From the NCBI GenBank assembly GCA_937895515.1, contig CALAYS010000206.1, positions 1 to 8,450 of the forward strand: a DNA stretch of 8,450 nt, given 5' to 3'. The translations under genes and the position numbers were made by a program. The notes beneath the pieces were generated by a model that saw nothing but the letters and a program-made list of their open reading frames with translations, was not told the DNA's origin and made no database searches. Each line of letters begins with the position of its first letter. Within the stretch, counting starts at the first letter, position 1. Positions 1 through 5,658 of the stretch are shown one piece after another. This DNA is from an uncultured bacterium. GTDB lineage: Bacteria > Patescibacteriota > Minisyncoccia > Phycocordibacterales > UBA9973.

Positions 1-106
1 TTGTGGCCAACGTAGCTTGGTTATTTTTTTTTAAGCTAATTTTTGTCGTAAATTTCAACGACCGCTTAGCTTTTCCGGTGCTTAATCGGCCGTCTGTTGA
101 CAACAT
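1..106 (-). CDS. possible N-terminal part of a downstream gene, cut by the window edge
   Basis: An ATG at 106 (reading leftward) opens a frame of 35 codons that reaches the window edge without a stop, beginning MLSTDGRLSTGKAKRSLKFT. It lies on the polymerase strand, 49 nt past the polymerase stop, as the next gene in a tandem run would. The visible residues are basic and Ser/Thr/Lys-rich, with no recognisable motif. The opposite strand is also open from the left edge to about 173, without an ATG, so openness alone proves little here. A hairpin-forming sequence at 33-72 falls inside this frame, which argues against it. The frame may simply be the polymerase 3' region. Confidence 0.28.
   Translation of the reverse strand, partial: MLSTDGRLSTGKAKRSLKFTTKISLKKNNQATLAT
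33..72 (-). terminator. imperfect hairpin downstream of the polymerase gene
   Basis: AAGCTAA (33-39) pairs with TTAGCTT (66-72), and GTCGT (45-49) pairs with ACGAC (58-62). An internal loop of 5/3 nt separates the two stems, and the apical loop is 8 nt. Read on the minus strand, the hairpin is followed by a run of eight A. It lies 84 nt past the polymerase stop, farther than the other 3' hairpins here. It is the best candidate for the polymerase 3'-end signal, but the stem is interrupted. Confidence 0.35.
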
Positions 107-155
107 TAATTTCAAAAAAAACTGCTACCACCAAAGAGTCAGAAGTATAGATCAT

Positions 156-3100
156 TTAGTCTGACGAAGAGACGCTGTCTGAGTCACTATCGTTATTTTC
201 CAACAAAGGACAGCTATCACCACATTCCTGCATGTCGTCAAGTTTTTCTTTAAACCATTCTATAATTTTTTCCGATAAAAAGGCCTTGCATTCCACGAGA
301 GAATATCCGCCTTTCATATTATCTTTTATCATAGTCGTCATCATTTTAATGGGTGTCGAAAGATAAACGGGACGAGCATTTGAATTGGCGGGGGAGAAGC
401 CGTCTTGGCCAAGTGTTGTTTTTTGAAAAAGTTCAATATAGCCAATGGAAAAAAGCTGATCAAGAGGATTTTGAAGACCGTTAGTCAAATAATAGAGATA
501 GTCTATCTTTTCTATCGGGTAAACATCTTCGGGCCTATTTTCTTCCTTGAAACCAAGAGAATCTTTATACATCTCAATAAGACGAAGTTTACGTCCAAGA
601 GGGACATCCTTATCAGCCTCAACAACAACATATTCAAGTCGATCACCCGCTTGTACAGGATGACCCATTCTAGAGAGTTCGTCTTGAAAAATTTTCATAA
701 AATAGCTTTTGCTTTTGTATTCTTGACCAAGACCTCTGATAATGGTTAAATTACCTTCGGGAGGAAGTTTTCCTGACAAGATTTCTAAAACAGCATTGAC
801 AATAATGTTAAATGTATATTCAATAGGTTTTTTTCTCAGAATAGAACGAAGCACCTCGGTATATTTTTTTCGAAGATAAGGAAAGTTATCTCGGCGAGCA
901 ATGACAATGCCTCTTTTTAGAATTTTTTCTTCACCATCTCTATCACGAACAAAAGAACCATCTTTATCAATAAGAAAAGCTGCGTACTTCTTTTTTGCAA
1001 TTCCCAAAAATCGGACAGCTTTCTCAAATTCCATCTTTAGAGGAGGAGGGAAGAGACCAGGCACAGATGGTGTTATTGTTCCATCAGAAAGTTTTCTTTC
1101 CGGAGTTCCAGAGATTTCATCGGCAAGACGGTTTCCCCAATAGTGACATTCTTGTGCATTTTTGATTGCAGGAATTGTAACCATTGAAGAATCGGTATCG
1201 TTGTAAACAATAGTAGCTTGATATTTTTCAGAAAGATAGTTATTAACATCAGTTATCAACTGACGTCCTTTTGCGGTAATTGAAATAGCTCCTTCCAACA
1301 GAGGAAGTTTTCCTCCTTCTTGAACTCCAAGAAAACCATACATAGAATTGGCTGAAACTTTCAACCCCAGTTGACGTTTATCTAGCACTGTTAATGTTAG
1401 TTCGATTTGGCGTCGCTCGTCCATGGTTAATTCGTTTTCTAGTTTCTTTTCCAGAAGATCTATTTCTTTTCGAACATTTTTTCTTTCATTAACTAGATCT
1501 TCAACCAAACGAGGAAGAATTCCCTTGAATATATGTTCCTTTACAAAACGATATGACACTTTGTCATCAATATTGATAGTATGACACTCATCCTCTGTGA
1601 AGTCATCATAGTAAATTGGTGGTATCAGCGTTGTATAACAAATATTATAAGCTCTCATAATACTGGGATATAGAGAAGCAAAATCAAGACAGATAACATT
1701 ATCGTGTAATCCTTTTATTGGATCACCAACAAAACCCCCTTCAAAGTTTAAAGAAGAACCATCATCGCTTCGATCGTCGAGAACTATTTTACTTCGTGCC
1801 GTTAAATCATAGATCTGAGAAACGCAACGGATCTGTTGTCCGCGAGTAAAAAGTTCCATTATTTCAACTCCAACGATACTGGACATCTCAACCAGACCGA
1901 CCCATACATTCATTTTTTCATAAAGATCAAGAACAAGATCCGCATCTTGAATACAATATTTCGTCACAGATGTCATTTTCTCAATATCTTTTGATTCGAA
2001 GGCTTCAAACATTTCTATTGGAGAAACATCGTGTTTACCTGCACCCAGAAGAGATTGAGAAACAAAGTCTAAAGTATATTTATCAAATTTATAATCGCGC
2101 CTAATCAGAGGCAAGAGATCAATGGAAATACGTCCCGGCATTTGTAAATAAGAGATAATATTTTTCCCATATCCAGATGAGGACCAGGAATTAATATACA
2201 TATTTGGTAAATATCCAAGCAAACGAGAACATGGTTCCCATGATGCTTGGTACATTTCATGGCGAGCATCAAGATATGGATAATCGTATCCAAAAATATT
2301 ATATCCCATGATAATTTCTGGATCTAATTCATCAATTAACTGTAGAAAAAAAGTAATAAGTTCTTCTTCATTTTCAGCAAAAATAATTTTTGCTCCTTCA
2401 ATGGGATGACACTTTTCTGTAGTGATTATATATTTATCTCTGCTTTCTTTTTCTCCTGTTATTTGGAATAGACATGATATCATATAAACAACGTGATCAG
2501 GATTTGTCTTGTCTGGAAGAGAATGATGATTGTCTGTATAAGTTTCTATATCAAAAGAAAAAACACGTGGGTTTGTTGTCCACCCCATTGATTTTTCAGG
2601 CGATATCGGAACTATAGACTTGTAATCCTCAAGAATAAATTCTCGAATAGGTCTGCCGAGAGATCCTGCTTTAGCCATTCTTTCGGGATGATCTTTTCCA
2701 ATTTCTATACCACTAAAAGAAAACCATTGAGCATATCTAGTTTTACGCATGGTAAAAACTTTGCGGCGGATAGAAATATCTTTCTCAAAAACTCGAAAAT
2801 TAACTCTACCAAGATTGGGATAGTCTTGTTGTTTTAGTAATCGGGAGGCACAAATGTTCATGTCTCGACGACTGCGAAAAAACAATGCTGCCATTGAAGT
2901 TTTTTTCTCCCCACGATAATAATATAGTTTTTGTCGTTCCATATAATCGATATATATAGGAGAACATTTTCCATGAACACGTTTTAAATCTTCGTACAGA
3001 AGATCCATTTCTTTATCACTCCATTTTTGGCAAGCGGCAGTTGAAGGCAATTCTATATAAAAATAAATCGGTGTCTGTTTTATTACAATGTGGATAGGAA

Positions 3101-3209
3101 TAGATTCTCTATCCAAACACCATAGATGCAGGCCATCAGCCTCACCTTGTGACTCTGTCGGATCAACATAAATGGAATCGTAGGCGTGACAGACGATGGT
3201 TGTTGTCAT
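156..3209 (-). CDS. polB: family B replicative DNA polymerase, complete
   Basis: This is the viral replicative DNA polymerase with 3'-5' proofreading, similar to eukaryotic polymerase delta and other large DNA virus polymerases (1017 aa). Residues from ATG 3209: exonuclease motif I FDIET (219-223), motif II GYNIFGYD (about 302-309) and motif III YCIQDAD (418-424). Polymerase motif A is DFASLYPSIM (509-518), motif B KVSANSMYG (617-625), motif C YNDTDS (669-674), and KKKYA (739-743). All catalytic carboxylates are present. Motif C has Asn where YGDTDS is usual. The C-terminus ends in an acidic Ser/Asp tail (1006-1017) and lacks the paired Cys clusters of cellular polymerase delta. No intein interrupts the motifs. 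The frame stays open upstream to a TTG at 3308 and beyond, but has no ATG before 3209. ATG 3209 gives the usual short N-terminus before the HAYDSIYVDP segment and is preceded by TTATAAAAAG. Confidence 0.97.
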   Translation of the reverse strand: MTTTIVCHAYDSIYVDPTESQGEADGLHLWCLDRESIPIHIVIKQTPIYFYIELPSTAACQKWSDKEMDLLYEDLKRVHGKCSPIYIDYMERQKLYYYRGEKKTSMAALFFRSRRDMNICASRLLKQQDYPNLGRVNFRVFEKDISIRRKVFTMRKTRYAQWFSFSGIEIGKDHPERMAKAGSLGRPIREFILEDYKSIVPISPEKSMGWTTNPRVFSFDIETYTDNHHSLPDKTNPDHVVYMISCLFQITGEKESRDKYIITTEKCHPIEGAKIIFAENEEELITFFLQLIDELDPEIIMGYNIFGYDYPYLDARHEMYQASWEPCSRLLGYLPNMYINSWSSSGYGKNIISYLQMPGRISIDLLPLIRRDYKFDKYTLDFVSQSLLGAGKHDVSPIEMFEAFESKDIEKMTSVTKYCIQDADLVLDLYEKMNVWVGLVEMSSIVGVEIMELFTRGQQIRCVSQIYDLTARSKIVLDDRSDDGSSLNFEGGFVGDPIKGLHDNVICLDFASLYPSIMRAYNICYTTLIPPIYYDDFTEDECHTINIDDKVSYRFVKEHIFKGILPRLVEDLVNERKNVRKEIDLLEKKLENELTMDERRQIELTLTVLDKRQLGLKVSANSMYGFLGVQEGGKLPLLEGAISITAKGRQLITDVNNYLSEKYQATIVYNDTDSSMVTIPAIKNAQECHYWGNRLADEISGTPERKLSDGTITPSVPGLFPPPLKMEFEKAVRFLGIAKKKYAAFLIDKDGSFVRDRDGEEKILKRGIVIARRDNFPYLRKKYTEVLRSILRKKPIEYTFNIIVNAVLEILSGKLPPEGNLTIIRGLGQEYKSKSYFMKIFQDELSRMGHPVQAGDRLEYVVVEADKDVPLGRKLRLIEMYKDSLGFKEENRPEDVYPIEKIDYLYYLTNGLQNPLDQLFSIGYIELFQKTTLGQDGFSPANSNARPVYLSTPIKMMTTMIKDNMKGGYSLVECKAFLSEKIIEWFKEKLDDMQECGDSCPLLENNDSDSDSVSSSD

Positions 3210-3323
3210 CTTTTTATAAGATCTGTTCAAAGATCCTTTTCGTTTTTCAAATGGTGGTTTTCTTACAATGGGCCCAATTAAAATTTCCTTCTTTCTCGCT
3301 GGAGCCAATATCCTACTGACACC

Positions 3324-3593
3324 ATGCCTTCTCTTGGCAAAGAATACAAAACTACCACCGCAGAACTGGGACTTTCACATTATAATTTAAGATCTCGTGG
3401 TTATGACTCTGCATGGGGAATTGGAAGATCTACACCTTCAAGTATGGCGACCATTGACGATATCGCCATTCCCAACGGAGAGCTTGTAACGTCTGATCAT
3501 AAAAATGCTCCGTTATTTTATGACGAAAAAATTGTGTATCAAGAAAAACAATTCAATTTTCGATTTCTTGTTCTTGCCGAGATGAGTTATTAA
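3324..3593 (+). CDS. hypothetical 89-aa protein, divergent from DNA polymerase
   Basis: I do not recognise this protein. It starts at an ATG in a good eukaryotic context (CACCATGCC) and begins MPSLGKEYKTTTAELGLSHY. It has a basic, Tyr/Ser/Arg-rich first half, an acidic middle, and an aromatic end (FNFRFLVLAEMSY). No membrane segment, signal peptide or Cys cluster is visible. The gene is head-to-head with the polymerase, with 114 nt between ATGs. Its stop codon is immediately followed by a perfect palindrome, the 3' mark seen on other genes here, which supports it being real. A second Met at residue 41 (MATIDDIAIP) could be an alternative start. Confidence 0.68.
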   Translation: MPSLGKEYKTTTAELGLSHYNLRSRGYDSAWGIGRSTPSSMATIDDIAIPNGELVTSDHKNAPLFYDEKIVYQEKQFNFRFLVLAEMSY

Positions 3594-3613
3594 AAAGGAT
3601 AAATTATCCTTTT
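3593..3613 (+). terminator. perfect palindrome at the stop codon, probable mRNA 3'-end hairpin
   Basis: AAAAGGATAA (3593-3602), one central A, then TTATCCTTTT (3604-3613) form a perfect 10-bp inverted repeat. It starts on the last base of the stop codon of the 89-aa gene. In Mimivirus such palindromes set transcript 3' ends and polyadenylation. Assigning the same role here is inference from position and symmetry. Confidence 0.6.
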
Positions 3614-3711
3614 CTTCGTAAATATATTGTTCCAAAGAAGACTTGTTGTAGATACTATTCTTCAATGTAATTAATATAAAAAGTGTTACTTTTCCTAACT
3701 TAAACAATTCC

Positions 3712-3735
3712 AATAATATAAAGTTTTATATTATT
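3712..3735 (-). terminator. perfect 11-bp palindrome downstream of the 118-aa gene
   Basis: AATAATATAAA (3712-3722), two bases (GT), then TTTATATTATT (3725-3735) pair perfectly. The palindrome lies 21 nt past the minus-strand stop at 3757, in the convergent spacer that also holds the 3593-3613 palindrome. Each converging gene therefore has its own hairpin at the expected distance. The stem is pure A/T, so it is weaker evidence than the GC-containing ones. Confidence 0.55.
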
Positions 3736-3756
3736 TTTTAGCCATATATGTTGCTA

Positions 3757-4113
3757 TTATCCAAAATGGAGTTTATCGAATCCACAAATAGACGCTTCGT
3801 AAAGAAAGAAAACAAAATCATTAAGATCATATATAAGCATCTCAGTGTCAATATTTTTTTCCATGGCCTCTATTTCCAATATTCCATTTTTAACCATAGA
3901 AATTACTTCACTCAAATCATAGATGTAAGAAAAAGATGAGGGGAAAACTAGAAGAGGATGAAGACTTTCAGGCATCAAATGAGAAAAACGACGAAAGCAT
4001 CGTGCGGTAATACGGAATGTTTCTCCGTAAAAAATATTGGCTTTTCTTTGTTCATTATTGAATGAACTAAAACAATGTGCATCAATTCCCATTTTTCTTG
4101 TTAAGAAACTCAT
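3757..4113 (-). CDS. hypothetical 118-aa protein
   Basis: I do not recognise this protein. It begins MSFLTRKMGIDAHCFSSFNN and is Phe/Cys-containing and probably globular. It has a basic patch (RITARCFRRFSHL, about 34-46), a hydrophobic middle (LLVFPSSFSYIYDL) and an acidic alternating C-terminal half rich in Ile, Glu and Asp (about 72-105). No clear membrane helix or zinc motif is visible. A second, out-of-frame ATG lies 7 nt upstream at 4120, opening a 12-codon frame, so initiation at 4113 would need leaky scanning or a leader starting between them. The plus-strand open frame over its 3' part is less protein-like and is treated as a shadow. A perfect palindrome follows 21 nt past the stop. 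Confidence 0.68.
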   Translation of the reverse strand: MSFLTRKMGIDAHCFSSFNNEQRKANIFYGETFRITARCFRRFSHLMPESLHPLLVFPSSFSYIYDLSEVISMVKNGILEIEAMEKNIDTEMLIYDLNDFVFFLYEASICGFDKLHFG

Positions 4114-4314
4114 TTTTCATTACAACACATTCATTTCGAATGTATAAATTCTAATAATGGTACAAAACAAAAGTAACAATCGGGTGCATCTAAGTATGAG
4201 CTTTGTTGGATTGGTTACTGTTATATACAAAAATAAAGCTTAAGTTTTCCCAGTTAGCCAAGATCAGTTATTTTCAGTAATAGGTCAGCAGCAACATTGT
4301 GGTCGTGCAGAACA
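4114..4314. other. gene-free spacer
   Basis: No convincing gene was found. A small inverted repeat, ACATTC/GAATGT with a 5-nt loop at about 4127-4143, sits in the upstream region of the 118-aa gene. A 28-codon plus-strand frame (4157-4243) has no supporting features. Confidence 0.5.
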
Positions 4315-4460
4315 GACAAGGTTTTCACAAGTATTTAAAACAACGATTTTGGACAAAATAACCTTGTCAAAAATAATGGATTTTGGTTATATTTTAATTT
4401 TCGGTAGAAAAAAATTTCGACTATTTTCTTCAAATATCGGCTTTCTGAATAATTGGCTTC
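4315..4460 (+). repeat. diverged ~145-bp direct repeat, copy 1
   Basis: This block resembles 7902-8046 in the same orientation. Shared stretches occur in order and at matching spacing: GACAAGGTTTT, TATTTAAAA, TCAAAAATAA, a TATATTTT/ATTTT/GG block, an A-run meeting a T-run, CTT..AAATAT, and TGAATAAT. This copy also has a 9-bp inverted repeat, GACAAGGTT (4315-4323) with AACCTTGTC (4360-4368), which copy 2 lacks. One shared frame keeps a similar peptide in both copies (SKI..GYI.IFGRK.F). The repeat may therefore be a decayed coding segment rather than a purely non-coding element. Confidence 0.55.
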
Positions 4461-4780
4461 AAGAATATTGAAAGGTTAATGTTTGGATATCTTTTTAACC
4501 AACCTTTGGACGAAGTTGACTTTAAAAAAGTTACATCCTTAACCCTAAAATCAGACTTTTACCGATCTCTTGAAAATGTGGACTTTAAAAATATAAAAGA
4601 TTTAATCCAGCTCCACCTTTGCATGGTTATGAACATCTTTTCTGTTTTGATAGTTCTAACTTTGACAAAACAGAAAAGATTAGAGGAAATTTGCCACATA
4701 ATTATATTTTTAATGGCAATTTTTATGAGGGAAATACAGTGAATGAGCACTGCATTTTTCTAAATATTGTAAAATTTTAA
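4449..4780 (+). pseudogene. relic of an FNIP-type repeat protein, frame-disrupted
   Basis: A frame opening after the TGA at 4446-4448 reads GFKNIERLMFGYLFNQPLDE and continues through a second related unit, SLENVDFKNIKDL. These are two ~21-residue units of the FNQPL..VDFKN..L pattern of FNIP/LRR-like repeat proteins, which are common in amoeba viruses and Dictyostelium. Intact members carry many units; this has about two. The only ATG near the start (4479) begins in mid-repeat. In this frame the sequence loses the pattern after about 4615 and stops at 4742. A second frame, open from 4589 to a stop at 4778-4780, gives a more natural hydrophilic sequence (HGYEHLFCFDSSNFDKTEKI onward) but has no ATG. 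The simplest reading is a truncated gene with a frameshift near 4600-4620. A short expressed 87-aa protein from 4479 is the alternative. Confidence 0.55.
4635..4680. repeat. perfect 15-bp inverted repeat with 16-nt loop
   Basis: ATCTTTTCTGTTTTG (4635-4649) is the exact reverse complement of CAAAACAGAAAAGAT (4666-4680). It is the longest perfect hairpin in the window. It lies inside the frame-disrupted FNIP relic, close to the point where the FNIP reading frame loses its pattern. It may be a transcript 3'-end hairpin, or the scar of a small inverted duplication that broke the gene. Confidence 0.75.
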
Positions 4781-4858
4781 ACTCTATATGAGAATAATAC
4801 CTGAACAAGAATATTTTTTCTTTAAATATGATAAAGCAATATTGTTCGATAATGTTGT

Positions 4859-4872
4859 GTTTCAATTGAAAC
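4859..4872. promoter_or_regulatory. perfect 14-bp palindrome upstream of the glycine-rich gene
   Basis: GTTTCAATTGAAAC is perfectly self-complementary and ends 29 nt before the ATG at 4902. The position suits a promoter or operator element, and the core AATTGA resembles the Mimivirus early-promoter core (AAAATTGA). No second copy was seen upstream of other genes here, so function is unproven. Confidence 0.25.
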
Positions 4873-4901
4873 GTAAACAAGCAAAAACCGTTTTATAAAA
4901 A

Positions 4902-5126
4902 ATGGGTTCCGAACAATCTCTGTTCCATTCAGACAATAAGTGCGGAACTGGATTTCATGCAGATGCTGGAGGAGTTGGTGTTCATAAAAATGGATATTTC
5001 GCACGTACCACAGGAGCAGAAGCTAGTGTAGGCTATCAAATGAAAAACGGATTAGAATTTTCAGGATGGCATGGAGGAGGAGCAACTGGTGTTTCTCTAG
5101 GAGGAACTTATCGTTTTGATTCTTAA
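4902..5126 (+). CDS. small glycine-rich protein with N-myristoylation signature
   Basis: The 74-aa product begins MGSEQS. Gly at position 2 and Ser at position 6 fit the eukaryotic N-myristoyltransferase consensus MGxxxS/T, suggesting membrane attachment through a lipid (inference). The rest is rich in Gly, Ala, Ser and aromatic residues (GAEASVGYQ about 38-46, SGWHGGGATGVSLGG about 54-68) with an alternating character that suggests beta structure. It has one Cys and no hydrophobic helix. The ATG is preceded by TTTTATAAAAA, almost the same sequence as before the polymerase ATG. The stop codon lies inside a perfect hairpin shared with the convergent neighbour. Many large DNA viruses have myristoylated virion membrane proteins, but I cannot assign this one to a family. 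Confidence 0.75.
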   Translation: MGSEQSLFHSDNKCGTGFHADAGGVGVHKNGYFARTTGAEASVGYQMKNGLEFSGWHGGGATGVSLGGTYRFDS

Positions 5127-5139
5127 CTTTTAAGAATCA
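5117..5139. terminator. perfect hairpin spanning the stop codon, shared by two convergent genes
   Basis: TGATTCTTAA (5117-5126), loop CTT, TTAAGAATCA (5130-5139) form a 10-bp perfect stem. The left arm contains the last codons and the TAA of the glycine-rich gene. The right arm ends 2 nt from the stop of the minus-strand membrane-protein gene at 5142. A palindrome works in both directions, so it can end both transcripts within a 15-nt convergent spacer. Confidence 0.65.
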
Positions 5140-5141
5140 TT

Positions 5142-5456
5142 TTATAATTTATAGTCTGGTTCATTTATTTGAAGGAATAAATTTCCTTCACTATCAGAAA
5201 TAAATGAAGGAGTTTCATTTGTGCCAGAACACACAACAGTGCGTCTTTTCGCAGGCGCTATGCTTCTATTAAATTCATATGTGTTTGGAGGAACCGGTAT
5301 ATCGGAATCATCCTCAAAAAGTTTGTTTTTTCTTTTATCTTGAAGTCTATCGCCACCACCTCCATTCCCTCCGTTATGGTTCGACCATAGAAAAAAGACG
5401 AAAAGCAAAACCGCAACTACAAGAACAACTATGAGACATAAAAAAGAATTCGACAT
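5142..5456 (-). CDS. 104-aa single-pass membrane protein
   Basis: An N-terminal helix of about 20 strongly hydrophobic residues (about 4-24, rich in Leu, Val and Phe) is followed by a Gly/Asn linker (NHNGGNGGGG, about 27-36). A basic stretch comes next (RLQDKRKNK), then a polar tail with acidic, Pro-rich and Lys/Arg segments. This fits a signal-anchor protein with the tail on one side of the membrane. The tail has potential N-glycosylation sites (NRS, NET), meaningful only if it faces the lumen. The ATG is at 5456. A TTG just upstream is in frame but is not a plausible start. The gene is head-to-head with the next membrane-protein gene with five bases between ATGs. No family is recognised; a virion-membrane role is a guess. 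Confidence 0.72.
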   Translation of the reverse strand: MSNSFLCLIVVLVVAVLLFVFFLWSNHNGGNGGGGDRLQDKRKNKLFEDDSDIPVPPNTYEFNRSIAPAKRRTVVCSGTNETPSFISDSEGNLFLQINEPDYKL

Positions 5457-5461
5457 CAAAG

Positions 5462-5650
5462 ATGACCCTTTTTACGCCTGAAGAAATATATCATCGTTTT
5501 ATCGCTCTTTTCTGTTTTTCAGCCGTAATGATATTTATATACACAATGTACTTTACTTTTCATCAATTTTTCCAATACCCTGATTTACCCGATGAAGAAA
5601 AATATTATATACAAAATGAATCTTCTCAGATGAATAAAAACAGCTCTTAA
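5462..5650 (+). CDS. 62-aa single-pass membrane protein
   Basis: A short amphipathic N-terminus (MTLFTPEEIYHR) leads into a hydrophobic segment (about 13-34, FIALFCFSAVMIFIYTMYFT) and then a polar acidic tail with DLPDEE and a Ser/Asn-rich end. The length and a single helix are typical of the many tiny membrane proteins of large DNA viruses. It starts five bases from the divergent membrane-protein gene and ends eight bases before the exoribonuclease ATG. No palindrome lies at its stop, so it may share a transcript with the exoribonuclease. Function unknown. Confidence 0.68.
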   Translation: MTLFTPEEIYHRFIALFCFSAVMIFIYTMYFTFHQFFQYPDLPDEEKYYIQNESSQMNKNSS

Positions 5651-5658
5651 AACAGATC

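Noticed and set aside
405..749. Plus-strand open frame inside the polymerase gene
   Set aside because: It lies wholly within a confident coding sequence and has an AT-driven Phe/Ile/Lys composition with no motif; a shadow.
3210..3308. Polymerase start at TTG 3308 giving 1050 aa
   Set aside because: It is not an ATG. Eukaryotic-type viral translation and the usual family N-terminus favour ATG 3209.
3748..3939. Plus-strand 63-aa frame
   Set aside because: It overlaps the better 118-aa minus-strand gene, which has the more natural sequence and a downstream hairpin.
4157..4243. 28-codon plus-strand frame
   Set aside because: Too short, with no motif and no palindrome after its stop.
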